Assembly: GCF_007858285.1 (NCBI RefSeq)
Contig: NZ_VFIL01000008.1
Span: 1 to 64,000, forward strand
Origin: Pseudomonas brenneri
GTDB taxonomy: Bacteria > Pseudomonadota > Gammaproteobacteria > Pseudomonadales > Pseudomonadaceae
Reading direction: 5' to 3'
DNA length: 64,000 nucleotides
Made by a program: the position numbers and the translations under genes. A model generated the notes under the pieces. It worked only from the letters and a program-made list of their open reading frames with translations. It ran no database searches and was not told the origin of the DNA. Shown one piece after another: positions 1 through 7,922 of the stretch. Position 1 is the first letter of the stretch. The number at the start of each line of letters is the position of its first letter.

Positions 1-126
1 AGTACATCCACTACTACAACCATGACCGCATCAAGCTAAAGCTCAATGGCATGAGCCCTGTGAAATACAGGACTCATGCTGCTGAGGCTGCTAGCTGAAA
101 CTGTCCAACTTTTCGGGGGCAGTCCA
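1..126 (+). mobile_element. Right end of an IS3-family (IS150-like) insertion sequence, truncated by the window edge
   Basis: The first 98 bases encode the C-terminus of an IS3-type transposase. They are followed at 101-126 by a terminal inverted repeat reading CTGTCCAACTTTTCGGGGGC then AGTCCA. The TGTCCAACTTTTxGGG core is typical of the IS150 group of the IS3 family (family knowledge). The left end lies outside the window, so completeness and target duplication cannot be judged. Confidence 0.8.
3..98 (+). CDS. IS3-family transposase (OrfB), C-terminal fragment
   Basis: An open frame enters from the left edge and ends at TGA 96-98. It encodes the last 31 residues, including YIHYYNHDRIKLKLNGMSPV, the classic C-terminal motif of the IS3-family DDE integrase OrfB (Y-N-x-x-R-I-K-x-K-L-x-G-M-S-P-x-x-Y/R). 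The catalytic DDE residues would lie upstream, outside the window. The frame shows no defect in the visible part, so the element may be intact. Confidence 0.85.
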   Translation, partial: YIHYYNHDRIKLKLNGMSPVKYRTHAAEAAS

Positions 127-189
127 CAAGCCTCCCACATTGGGATTGCATCGATATACTAGGCCTCGGTTTGCTTAGGGATCTCGACC

Positions 190-3100
190 ATGCAATGGAT
201 GTTCATGCTGATTGGCCTGGTGCTTGGCTGGGCACTGGATGAATCGTTCAGTGACGCAGGCTTCGGTGCGCTACTGGGTTTGGGGATTGGCCAAGCCATT
301 CGTCTGTCGAACCTGGGCAGCGCCTTGAAGGCTCTGGAGCAACGCCTCGCGGTGCTGGAAAAGCCGCCTCAAGTCGAACCGCCCATTGCTGAACCCGTGG
401 CTGCGCCCGAGCTGGTCTGGGAACTGCCCGCCGAACTGCAACCGACCTATCCCCCCGAACCCAGTCAGCCACTACCGGACGACCTGTGGAAACCTGCCGC
501 TGCTGCGCGCGTCGCTGAACCCGAAATTCCCCGCGGCCCCAACCTGATCGAACGTGCCATTTTGGGGGCGCGCAACTGGCTGCTGGGCGGCAATACCGTG
601 CTGCGCGTGGGCGTGGTGCTGCTGTTTCTTGGCCTGGCCTTTTTGCTGCGTTATGCCACTGAAGGCGTCGATGTGCCCATCGAACTGCGTTACGCCGGGG
701 TTGCTGCCTGCGCCCTGGGCTTGCTGGGCCTGGGCTGGTGGCTGCGCCTGCGCAACGGCAATTACGCGCTGACCCTGCAAGGCACCGGCATCGCCGTGTT
801 GTACCTGACGGTATTCGCCGCCATGCGTCTGCACCCTTTGCTCGACCCCGGCGCGGCACTCGGCCTGCTGGTGGCGGTGACGCTGTTTTCGGCGATCCTC
901 GCGATTACCCAGGACGCCATCGGCCTGGCCTGCGCCGCCGCCCTGGGCGGTTTCGCCGCGCCGATCCTGGCGTCCACCGGCGAGGGCAGCCATGTGGCGC
1001 TGTTCAGTTACTTCACTTTGCTCAACGTTGGCATCCTCGCCATTGCCTGGTTCAAGGCCTGGCGCTTGCTCAATGTGATTGGCTTTGCCGGCACCTTCGG
1101 CATTGGCTTTGCCTGGGGGATTCGCTCCTACACGCCGGAGTTGCTATGGAGTACCGAGCCGTTCCTGATTGTGTTTTTCCTGATGTACCTGGCCATCGGC
1201 CTGCTGTTTGCGCGGCGCAAACTCCTGGAAATGAGCGATGCCCCGGCCGATGACAGCCGTGGCGCACTGCTGCGCTGGTCGGCGGCCAAGGGCGATTATG
1301 TCGATGGTGGCCTGTTGTTCGGCCCGCCGATTGTGGCGTTCGGCTTGCAGTTCACCCTGGTGCAACACCTGGCGTTCGCGCCGGCATTCAGCGCGTTGGC
1401 GTTGGGCATCATCTATATGCTCCTGGCGCGTGTGCTCAGTGGCGGGCGTACGGTGTTGCTCGCAGAAACCTGCCTGGCCCTGGGCGTGATCTTTGCCAGC
1501 CTGGCGATCCCGCTGGGCCTGGATGCGCGCTGGACGGCTGCGGCCTGGGCGGTGGAAGGCGCTGGGATCTTCTGGCTGGGCCTGCGCCAGCAGCGCTTGC
1601 TGGCGCGCGGGTTTGGCCTGTTGCTGCAACTGGGGTCGGCACTGGCGTTTCTCAGTGAGTTGGAGGCGGGCGAACACACACTGCTTGAGGGGGCACCGTT
1701 GGGCGCGTTGCTGCTTGGCGTGGCATTGCTGTTCAGCTTCTGGCAACTGCGCAAGGCGGGCGATGGGCAGGTGTCTGGCTGGGAGCGCTACGGCTTGCCG
1801 GTGTTGGCCGGCTTGGGGCTGGGCGGCTTGTACTTGCTGGCGCCGTTGCTGTTGTCGATTAACGGTACGGCAATCAGTTGGGCGCTGGCGGGCGCGGTGA
1901 CGCTGTTTGTCGGCCTGCACATCGCTTCGCGCACCTTCCTGTTCGCGGGGCTTGCTGTGCAAGTGCTGGGCGGCGCATTGCTGTTGTGGTGGGCGCCATG
2001 GATCGATGAAGAGTGGCCGGCGTTCCGGCACCTCGCATTCTGGGCGCCGATGCTCGTGGGCCTGGCGGCATTTGTGGGCGCCTGGCGTTTGCAGGGTACG
2101 GGTCAATCGTCGGTGTTTGACGGGCTCAAGTTGCCGCGCATCTCGGACGGGCTGCTGGCCTGGGGCGTGATCTGGTGGGCGTCGGCGTTGAGCAACGAAG
2201 TGCTGCGCTTCACGCCACCGGAGCTGCAAGCCACGTTCCTGTTGGCGGCCGCGGCGGCCAGTGTGGCGCTCTGGACCCTGTTGGCCGTGCGCCTGCGCTG
2301 GGCATCGCTGGGCGCCCTGAGCCTGTTGCTGATGCCGGCGGCGGCGATGGTGCTGCTGGTCTCGGCGCATCGTTATTATCACCCGGCGGCCGAATTTGGC
2401 TGGCTGGCCTGGATCAGCGTGTTCGCCGTGCATTTCATCGCGCTGCGCCGGTTGAGCAACGTGGCGCCGGTCAAAGCCCTGAGCATCGCCCATGTGCTGG
2501 GCTGCTGGATGCTGATCGGCATGCTCGCCCTGGAGTTGCGCTATGGCTTGCTGGTGCTGTCGGTGCAATACAACGCCTGGCGTTGGCTGGGCTGGGCGAT
2601 TTTCCCAAGCCTGTACCTGATCGCCATCGCTGCGCCGCGTCAGTGGCCGTGGCCGATATCTGCCTATTCGCGTGAATACCGCCTGCTGGCGGCGCTGCCG
2701 TTGGCCGCGCTGATGCTGGTGTGGTTCTGGTTGGCCAATATCTTCAGCGACGGTACCGCCAAGCCGTTGCCCTATGTGCCGTTGCTCAACCCCTTGGACC
2801 TTGGCCTGCTGTTCGCGCTGTTGGGCGTGTACTTGTGGGCGCGCAGCGCGGCGCCGCAACTGGGCGGGCGCACCCCATGGATTGCGCAGGGCGTGGCCGG
2901 GGTTTCGCTGTTTGCCTTCTTCACCGCGTTGGTGATGCGTGCGGCGCACCATTGGGGTGGCGTGCCGTTTCATCTGGATGCGTTGCTGGAGTCAATGCTG
3001 GTCCAGGCCGGTCTGTCGATTGTCTGGACCCTGATTGCCCTGGGCCTGATGATCGGCGGTCACCTGCGCAATCGTCGGGAGGTGTGGCTGATTGGCGCGG

Positions 3101-3264
3101 CGCTGATTGGCGTGGTGGTCGCCAAGCTGTTCCTCGTCGAGCTGAGCAACCGTGGCGGCCTGGAGCGGATCGTGTCGTTTATCGGCGTGGGCGGACTGTT
3201 GCTGGTGGTGGGGTATTTCGCCCCGCTGCCGCCCAAGCGTGAACCCCAAGGAGCAACCTCTTGA
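190..3264 (+). CDS. DUF2339 family polytopic membrane protein
   Basis: A 1024-residue inner-membrane protein. The N-terminus begins with one hydrophobic segment (about residues 1-20). A short helical stretch and a proline/glutamate-rich linker (about 55-120) follow. From about residue 130 to the end there are more than twenty closely packed hydrophobic helices rich in Leu, Ala, Gly and Trp. This is the architecture of DUF2339 proteins, whose function is not established. The ATG at 190 fits the first hydrophobic helix. The next gene overlaps its stop, so the pair is probably co-transcribed. Family assignment is from the overall pattern, not from a search. Confidence 0.8.
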   Translation: MQWMFMLIGLVLGWALDESFSDAGFGALLGLGIGQAIRLSNLGSALKALEQRLAVLEKPPQVEPPIAEPVAAPELVWELPAELQPTYPPEPSQPLPDDLWKPAAAARVAEPEIPRGPNLIERAILGARNWLLGGNTVLRVGVVLLFLGLAFLLRYATEGVDVPIELRYAGVAACALGLLGLGWWLRLRNGNYALTLQGTGIAVLYLTVFAAMRLHPLLDPGAALGLLVAVTLFSAILAITQDAIGLACAAALGGFAAPILASTGEGSHVALFSYFTLLNVGILAIAWFKAWRLLNVIGFAGTFGIGFAWGIRSYTPELLWSTEPFLIVFFLMYLAIGLLFARRKLLEMSDAPADDSRGALLRWSAAKGDYVDGGLLFGPPIVAFGLQFTLVQHLAFAPAFSALALGIIYMLLARVLSGGRTVLLAETCLALGVIFASLAIPLGLDARWTAAAWAVEGAGIFWLGLRQQRLLARGFGLLLQLGSALAFLSELEAGEHTLLEGAPLGALLLGVALLFSFWQLRKAGDGQVSGWERYGLPVLAGLGLGGLYLLAPLLLSINGTAISWALAGAVTLFVGLHIASRTFLFAGLAVQVLGGALLLWWAPWIDEEWPAFRHLAFWAPMLVGLAAFVGAWRLQGTGQSSVFDGLKLPRISDGLLAWGVIWWASALSNEVLRFTPPELQATFLLAAAAASVALWTLLAVRLRWASLGALSLLLMPAAAMVLLVSAHRYYHPAAEFGWLAWISVFAVHFIALRRLSNVAPVKALSIAHVLGCWMLIGMLALELRYGLLVLSVQYNAWRWLGWAIFPSLYLIAIAAPRQWPWPISAYSREYRLLAALPLAALMLVWFWLANIFSDGTAKPLPYVPLLNPLDLGLLFALLGVYLWARSAAPQLGGRTPWIAQGVAGVSLFAFFTALVMRAAHHWGGVPFHLDALLESMLVQAGLSIVWTLIALGLMIGGHLRNRREVWLIGAALIGVVVAKLFLVELSNRGGLERIVSFIGVGGLLLVVGYFAPLPPKREPQGATS

Positions 3265-4601
3265 TCGGCAAACTGAGCATCACACTGCTGGGCCTGTGTA
3301 CCGCGTTCACGGCAGGTGCCCGGGAAGCCCCCGCTGATTTCAGCAGCCAGGCACCACTGGCGATCAGCGGCGAAGGCCCCTGGTACACACTGGAGCTGCC
3401 GTTGGCGGTGCAATTGAGCGCCCGCCAGGCCGATCACAGTGATGTGCGGGTGTTCAACGCGGCCGGTGAACCCCAGGCGTATGCGTTGGTGCGCCAGTCG
3501 GCTGAAAACGCAGACAGCCTGGCCCGCCTGAAGGGGTTCCCGTTGTACGCCGTCGACAACACTGGCGAGACCGTACCGGGCGTGCGCGTGCAGTCCAGCG
3601 CCACCGGAACCTTGGTCCAGGTGCAACCGATGGGTGAGTTGCCGACCAGCGTGCAGGTGCGTCGTGGTTGGTTGCTGGATGCCAGTGCAATCAAGGCGCC
3701 GCTGCAAAAGCTGATCCTCGACTGGAGCAGTGAGCATGACGGTTTCCAGCGTTTCAGCATCGAAGCCAGCGACGATTTGCAGCACTGGCGATCCTGGGGC
3801 GAAGGGCAGGTGGCGCGCCTGGCATTTGCCGACGAACGGGTTGAGCAGCGTGAAGTGGTTTTACCCGGACAGTCCACCCGCTACTTGCGGTTGTTATGGA
3901 AAGGCCAGGCCGCGCCGGAGCTGACGTCGATCCAGGTGCAGAGCACTCACAGCCAGCCATTGCCGCTGGTGTGGTCGCAGCCACTGGCCGGTAGCGTCAT
4001 CCAGCCTGGGCAATACAGCTGGCAGTTGCCCACCGCGCTGAACATCGAGCGGGTCCGCATCGAGTTGCGCCAACCCAACAGCCTGGCTCCAGTTGGCCTG
4101 CTGGGGCGCCAGGACAGCCAGCAGGTGTGGCAACCGTTGAGTCGTGGCTTGCTCTACCGCTTGACGCAGGGCGGGCAAGAAGTCACCCAGGATCAATTGC
4201 AGTTGCCCGGTTACCCGGTCCAGCAACTCAAGCTGGATGTCGATGAGCGCGGCGGTGGCTTGGGGGCCCAGGCACCGGCGTTGAGCTTTGCCGTGCGGGC
4301 CACGCAATTGGTGTTTCTGGCACGGGGCGAACCGCCGTTTACCCTGGCGGTGGGCAATCCGTCGGCCAAGGCGGCGAACCTGTCGTTGACGACGCTGATT
4401 CCTGACTACAGCCCCCAGCGTCTGGCTGGTTTGGGCCAGGCCAGGCTCGATGGCGAGTGGCGGCTCAATCCACCTGTCGCACCCAAGGCCGCAGGCATCA
4501 ACTGGCAGGCAGTCGGCCTGTGGGCCGTGCTGTTGCTGGGCGTGGCGGCACTCGGGGCGATGGCCTACAGTCTGTTGCGCAAGCCTGTGCCCAAGCCCTG
4601 A
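3261..4601 (+). CDS. DUF3999 family envelope protein
   Basis: A 446-residue protein starting at a TTG that overlaps the stop of the DUF2339 gene by 4 bases. AAGGAG lies at 3248-3253, giving normal spacing. Residues 1-20 form a signal peptide (MIGKLSITLLGLCTAFTAGA). A large, probably beta-rich periplasmic region follows, containing a discoidin-like stretch (about 145-220). The C-terminus has one transmembrane helix (about 415-438) and a short basic tail (RKPVPKP). This fits DUF3999, which commonly follows DUF2339 in pseudomonads. The translational coupling suggests a joint membrane complex. The biochemical role is unknown. Confidence 0.78.
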   Translation: MIGKLSITLLGLCTAFTAGAREAPADFSSQAPLAISGEGPWYTLELPLAVQLSARQADHSDVRVFNAAGEPQAYALVRQSAENADSLARLKGFPLYAVDNTGETVPGVRVQSSATGTLVQVQPMGELPTSVQVRRGWLLDASAIKAPLQKLILDWSSEHDGFQRFSIEASDDLQHWRSWGEGQVARLAFADERVEQREVVLPGQSTRYLRLLWKGQAAPELTSIQVQSTHSQPLPLVWSQPLAGSVIQPGQYSWQLPTALNIERVRIELRQPNSLAPVGLLGRQDSQQVWQPLSRGLLYRLTQGGQEVTQDQLQLPGYPVQQLKLDVDERGGGLGAQAPALSFAVRATQLVFLARGEPPFTLAVGNPSAKAANLSLTTLIPDYSPQRLAGLGQARLDGEWRLNPPVAPKAAGINWQAVGLWAVLLLGVAALGAMAYSLLRKPVPKP

Positions 4602-4664
4602 GCCGGGGGTTGCATGAACTCTGTCAGGGTTATCTCGTCTGATAGGAGGAAATGCGCCCCGACT

Positions 4665-4688
4665 CGCGCTAAACTGCGCGGGTTTTTA
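4665..4688 (+). terminator. Weak candidate terminator between the DUF3999 gene and fbp
   Basis: A short GC stem, CGCGC (4665-4669) with GCGCG (4676-4680), is followed by GGTTTTTAG. The stem is only 5 bp, so this is weak. It lies 64 bases after the DUF3999 stop and just before the fbp ribosome site, so it could separate the two units or belong to the fbp leader. Confidence 0.35.
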
Positions 4689-4712
4689 GCCCCCCATTCT
4701 CCGGAGCCGTCC

Positions 4713-5726
4713 ATGTCCCGCGTTACCCTGAGTCGCTATTTGATTGAGCAGACCCGCAGCAACAACACCCCTGCCGATCTGCGCTTTTTGATCGAAGTGG
4801 TGGCGCGTGCTTGCAAGGAAATCAGCCACGCCGTGTCCAAGGGCGCGCTGGGCGGCGTCCTGGGCAGCATGGGCACTGAAAACGTGCAAGGCGAAGTGCA
4901 GAAGAAACTCGACGTGATTTCCAACGAAATCCTGCTCGAAGCCAACGAATGGGGCGGTCACCTGGCCGGCATGGCGTCCGAAGAAATGGACAATGCCTAC
5001 CAGATCCCGGGCAAATACCCCAAGGGTGCCTACCTGCTGGTATTCGACCCGCTGGACGGTTCGTCGAACATCGACATCAACGCGCCAGTCGGCACCATCT
5101 TCTCGGTACTGCGTTGCCCGAACGAATACCTGAGCCAGAACGAAGCCCTGAACGAAAAGGCCTTCCTGCAGCCAGGCACCGAGCAGGTTGCTGCCGGTTA
5201 TGCGATCTACGGCCCACAGACCATGCTGGTGCTGACCCTGGGTGATGGCGTCAAGGGCTTCACCCTGGACCGTGAAATGGGCAGCTTCGTGCTGACCCAC
5301 GAAGACATCTCGATTCCTGCCTCTACCCAGGAATTCGCGATCAACATGTCCAACCAGCGCCACTGGGAAGAGCCGGTCAAGCGCTACGTCAACGAGTTGA
5401 TGGAAGGCGAAGAAGGCCCGTTGAAGAAGAACTTCAACATGCGCTGGGTGGCCGCGATGGTCGCTGACGTACACCGCATCCTGACCCGTGGTGGCTTGTT
5501 CATGTACCCACGCGACAGCCGCGAGCCGTCCAAGCCGGGCAAACTGCGCTTGATGTACGAAGCCAACCCGATGTCGTTCCTGGTCGAACAAGCCGGCGGT
5601 GCTTCCACCGACGGCCACCAGCGCATCCTCGACATCCAGCCTGAAGGCCTGCACCAGCGTGTAGCGGTGTTCCTGGGCTCCAAGGAAGAAGTGGCGCGTG
5701 TGACCGGTTACCACAAGAAGGCGTAA
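4713..5726 (+). CDS. fbp: Fructose-1,6-bisphosphatase, class I
   Basis: Hydrolyses fructose 1,6-bisphosphate to fructose 6-phosphate in gluconeogenesis; cytosolic and Mg2+-dependent. The 337-residue length is usual for the class. The metal-site motif VFDPLDGSSNID is near residues 113-124, and the C-terminal substrate loop region includes EQAGGASTDG. An in-frame extension reaches back to 4614, but ATG 4713 (MSRVTLSRYL) is the family start and has a CCGGAG ribosome site 8 bases upstream. Monocistronic, followed by a REPIN and a strong terminator. Gluconeogenic FBPase is essential for pseudomonads growing on organic and amino acids, such as histidine via the hut locus here. Confidence 0.97.
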   Translation: MSRVTLSRYLIEQTRSNNTPADLRFLIEVVARACKEISHAVSKGALGGVLGSMGTENVQGEVQKKLDVISNEILLEANEWGGHLAGMASEEMDNAYQIPGKYPKGAYLLVFDPLDGSSNIDINAPVGTIFSVLRCPNEYLSQNEALNEKAFLQPGTEQVAAGYAIYGPQTMLVLTLGDGVKGFTLDREMGSFVLTHEDISIPASTQEFAINMSNQRHWEEPVKRYVNELMEGEEGPLKKNFNMRWVAAMVADVHRILTRGGLFMYPRDSREPSKPGKLRLMYEANPMSFLVEQAGGASTDGHQRILDIQPEGLHQRVAVFLGSKEEVARVTGYHKKA

Positions 5727-5732
5727 CGCCTT

Positions 5733-5820
5733 CTGTAGGAGCGAGCTTGCTCGCGAAAGTATTCCAGGCAGCATTGCTGCCTTGGCTGTACTTTTTTCGC
5801 GAGCAAGCTCGCTCCTACAG
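5733..5820. repeat. REPIN (paired REP palindromes), TGTAGGAGCGAGC type
   Basis: Two inverted REP arms (CTGTAGGAGCGAGCTTGCTC and its complement at the right end) face each other around a 35-base spacer. The whole can fold into one long hairpin. It lies between fbp and its terminator. Confidence 0.9.
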
Positions 5821-5840
5821 TGAACCTTGCGCGTCAGATC

Positions 5841-5876
5841 AAGCCCCGAAACGTTTCAGCGTTGCGGGGCTTTTTA
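5841..5876. terminator. Bidirectional intrinsic terminator, fbp / toxin gene
   Basis: Stem AGCCCCG...CGGGGCT with an inner AACG/CGTT pairing, followed by TTTTTATT on the plus strand. It ends fbp transcription. On the minus strand it overlaps the last codons of the toxin gene, so it may also end that operon. Confidence 0.85.
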
Positions 5877-6197
5877 TTGGATAAGGTTTTTGAGTAGCAG
5901 TGCCTGCAGGTTTCTACGTGTGTCGGCAATGATGTGGATGTAGAGGGTCTTGTCTCGGACTTCGTAGATGATCCGGTTCATTGCGCAGATAACTTGTCGG
6001 TACTGGGTCAGGTTCAGCTTTTCGATTTCTTCCGGCATCGAGCCTGCATACGGTTGGGTTTCCAGGCGGCGTAAAGCCTGTTTGAGCAACTCGTAAGTCT
6101 GTTGCCAGGTTGATGTAGAGAACTGTCGCGTGAGGTAGGACTTGAGTTCTTTCAGATCGTTTTTTGCAGATTGAAGAATAACAACTCGATAAGTCAT
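5874..6197 (-). CDS. RelE/ParE-family toxin
   Basis: A 107-residue basic protein with the RelE/ParE superfamily pattern: MTYRVVILQSAKNDLKELKS at the N-terminus, a helix pair, then the beta-strand block YRQVICAMNRIIYEVRDKTL and IHIIADTRRN near the end. Such toxins either cleave mRNA on the ribosome or block gyrase; the sequence alone does not say which. Its ATG overlaps the antitoxin stop by 4 bases (ATGA), typical of translational coupling in toxin-antitoxin operons. The stop codon lies inside the fbp terminator hairpin. The pair is more AT-rich than its neighbours, which suggests acquisition. Confidence 0.88.
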   Translation of the reverse strand: MTYRVVILQSAKNDLKELKSYLTRQFSTSTWQQTYELLKQALRRLETQPYAGSMPEEIEKLNLTQYRQVICAMNRIIYEVRDKTLYIHIIADTRRNLQALLLKNLIQ

Positions 6198-6466
6198 TGA
6201 GCTTCGTCCTGATCCAGTTCAGCGAACACGTCCTCCATATCCTGAAACTGGCCCAGCTCAATTTGTCGGTTGCCTAGTGCCAAAAGCTTCAACAGCGCCA
6301 TCGTTTCCGCTTGCTCTTCAAAGCTCTTCACATCCATTACGACTAATTTTGCCTCACCATTTTGGGTGATGACCAGCGGTTCGCGGCTTTCTGTGAGGTT
6401 CTTGACGATCTCTGCGGTATGGCTTTTCAGGTAACTGATCGGTTTTATCTGGGATGAGAATTTCAT
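6194..6466 (-). CDS. Phd/YefM-family antitoxin
   Basis: A 90-residue antitoxin. The N-terminus MKFSSQIKPISYLKSHTAEI is the DNA-binding Phd/YefM fold (I/V-x-x-S-x-L-K-x-x-x-x-E-I). REPLVITQNGEAKLVVMDV is the family core. The acidic, presumably disordered C-terminus (about 55-90, ending AELDQDEAQ) would wrap the toxin. An in-frame extension reaches 6532, but ATG 6466 has AGGGG 8 bases upstream and begins the family fold. It presumably represses its own operon through the imperfect palindrome at 6486-6509. Confidence 0.88.
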   Translation of the reverse strand: MKFSSQIKPISYLKSHTAEIVKNLTESREPLVITQNGEAKLVVMDVKSFEEQAETMALLKLLALGNRQIELGQFQDMEDVFAELDQDEAQ

Positions 6467-6485
6467 TACAAGACCCCTACTTGAA

Positions 6486-6509
6486 ATTAGGACTGATTTT
6501 AGTCTTAAT
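6486..6509 (-). promoter_or_regulatory. Candidate autoregulatory operator of the toxin-antitoxin operon
   Basis: An imperfect palindrome, ATTAGGACT-N6-AGTCTTAAT (8 of 9 positions symmetric), lies 20 bases upstream of the antitoxin start in an AT-rich region. Phd/YefM antitoxins typically bind such palindromes. The assignment is by position and symmetry only. Confidence 0.55.
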
Positions 6510-6698
6510 TTAGTTGTTTCTGGTCTGTTCAATCAGTCTGATCGACGAAAGGCGGCGATCTACTCGTTTAAAAATTTTCGAAAAAGGCCATTTTGTAGAA
6601 AAAAGAAATACCACCCCCTTCCGGGAACCAGACCCCCCTTTTCCCTTCTAAGCTTCTGGCAGATCCCCACTGCTGTGTGTCCCTCCAGGAGCTCTACC

Positions 6699-6953
6699 AT
6701 GTCGTTACGCCGTATCGCCCTCTTGTGTTTTTGCGTCCTGCTGGCCGCTTGCAGCAAGGTCACCCAGGAAAACTACCAGAAGCTTTCGGCTGGCATGGCC
6801 AAGGCCGAGGTGGAGTCATTGCTGGGCAAGCCCACTGATTGTTCCGGCGCGCTGGGCATGTCCAGCTGCACCTGGGGCGACAAAACCAGCTTTATCAGCG
6901 TGCAGTACGCCGGTGACAAAGTTCTGATGTTTTCCGGGCAAGGCCTGAAGTAA
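6699..6953 (+). CDS. Small lipoprotein, SmpA/OmlA-like (DUF3862-like) domain
   Basis: An 84-residue protein with a lipoprotein signal peptide ending in the lipobox L-A-A-C (Cys18). The mature part has the signature of the BLIP-like SmpA/OmlA fold: YQKLSAGMAKAEVESLLGKP followed by a Cys pair (CSGALGMSSC) and TWGDKTSFISVQY. ATG 6699 is chosen over an upstream in-frame start because CCAGGAG precedes it and the signal peptide then begins with basic residues. It is followed 30 bases later by the lipocalin gene, so the two may form an operon of envelope lipoproteins. The specific role is unknown. Confidence 0.8.
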   Translation: MSLRRIALLCFCVLLAACSKVTQENYQKLSAGMAKAEVESLLGKPTDCSGALGMSSCTWGDKTSFISVQYAGDKVLMFSGQGLK

Positions 6954-6983
6954 ACCGGGGCGAAAGCCTGCGGGAGAAGAAGA

Positions 6984-7553
6984 ATGATGCGTTTTGTTTT
7001 GTACCTTTGCGCCAGCCTGTTTTTGGCAGGCTGCGCCAGCCATTCTGGCGATGATCTGCAACCCAAGACAGTCGGCAGTGTCAACCTCAAGCGTTACCAG
7101 GGCACCTGGTACGAGTTGGCCCGCCTGCCCATGTACTTCCAGCGTAACTGCGCGCAGTCCGAGGCGCGTTACTCCCTGCTGCCCGATGGCGACATGTCAG
7201 TGTTCAACCGCTGCCTGACCACCGAGTGGAAGTGGGAAGAAGCCAAGGGCACGGCCACACCGCAAGTACCGGGCAAGACTGACAAGCTGTGGGTCGAATT
7301 CAACAACTGGTTCACCGCATTGCTGCCGGGTGTGGCCAAGGGTGATTACTGGGTGTTGTACGTCAGCGATGACTACAAGACTGCCATCGTCGGCAGCCCG
7401 AGCCGACGCTACATGTGGCTGCTGTCGCGAACGCCGACTGTCAGCGCCGACACCCGCGAAGACCTGCTGAGCAGGGCACGCCAGCAGGGCTACGACACCA
7501 CGCGTTTGATCTGGCGTACGTCGGATAAGCAGATGGCGAAGACCTCGCAGTAA
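6984..7553 (+). CDS. blc: Outer-membrane lipoprotein, bacterial lipocalin (Blc)
   Basis: A 189-residue lipocalin. The signal peptide ends in the lipobox L-A-G-C (Cys17). The G-x-W lipocalin motif appears in YQGTWYELARLPMYFQRNCA. Later strands include GDYWVLYVSDDYKTAIVGSP and the conserved C-terminal R (YMWLLSRTP). Blc proteins bind fatty acids or lysophospholipids at the outer membrane and are often stress-induced (family knowledge). GGGAGAAGAAG precedes the start; the second Met (6987) is an equally possible start. A strong terminator follows. Confidence 0.92.
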   Translation: MMRFVLYLCASLFLAGCASHSGDDLQPKTVGSVNLKRYQGTWYELARLPMYFQRNCAQSEARYSLLPDGDMSVFNRCLTTEWKWEEAKGTATPQVPGKTDKLWVEFNNWFTALLPGVAKGDYWVLYVSDDYKTAIVGSPSRRYMWLLSRTPTVSADTREDLLSRARQQGYDTTRLIWRTSDKQMAKTSQ

Positions 7554-7571
7554 CCTGGCCACGGGTCGATT

Positions 7572-7609
7572 AAAAAAGGCGGGCTTGCCATACAAGCCCG
7601 CCTTTTTTT
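7572..7609. terminator. Bidirectional intrinsic terminator after blc
   Basis: A perfect stem, AAAAAAGGCGGGCTTG with CAAGCCCGCCTTTTTT, has a 5-base loop and A/T tracts on both sides. It can therefore serve blc (plus) and the DUF6124-like gene (minus), which ends at 7614. Confidence 0.95.
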
Positions 7610-7613
7610 GCAC

Positions 7614-7922
7614 TCAGGTTTTTGCCCTGGCAGGGTGCAGGCACTCAATCGATTGATCGACGGTGGTCTTGGCCATTTCCAGTAGATGCCACACCGCCAA
7701 CACCTTCGCCCGCTCGGGGCTCTCCAGCGACTCTGTGCAATCGAGTGCCGTCGCGCAGGCACTGTCCAGCAGGCTGGCGGTATAGAGCAACGCATCTTCG
7801 AAGCTCAAGTCTGCGTGGGTGCTGTGAACTTCCCGGGTCGGCAGGTAATGGTCGATGGCGCGGTTGAACGCGGCGCGGTCTTTGGCGGGATCACGAGGTG
7901 GGTCGGGGACAAGTTTATGCAT
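7614..7922 (-). CDS. DUF6124/DUF3077-like small protein
   Basis: A 102-residue acidic, helical protein beginning MHKLVPDPPRDPAKDRAAFN, with the middle motif FEDALLYTASLLDSACATAL and ending near VDQSIECLHPARAKT. From memory this pattern (N-terminal K-x-x-P-D-P-P, central 'ALLxxAxxLL') belongs to the small Pseudomonas-restricted DUF6124/DUF3077 proteins of unknown function. No signal peptide or membrane segment is seen. The gene has AAGGAG at the start, but that site can pair with an upstream GCUCC, and the gene is preceded by a long structured leader (see 7923-8126). The family name is less certain than the reality of the gene. Confidence 0.75.
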   Translation of the reverse strand: MHKLVPDPPRDPAKDRAAFNRAIDHYLPTREVHSTHADLSFEDALLYTASLLDSACATALDCTESLESPERAKVLAVWHLLEMAKTTVDQSIECLHPARAKT

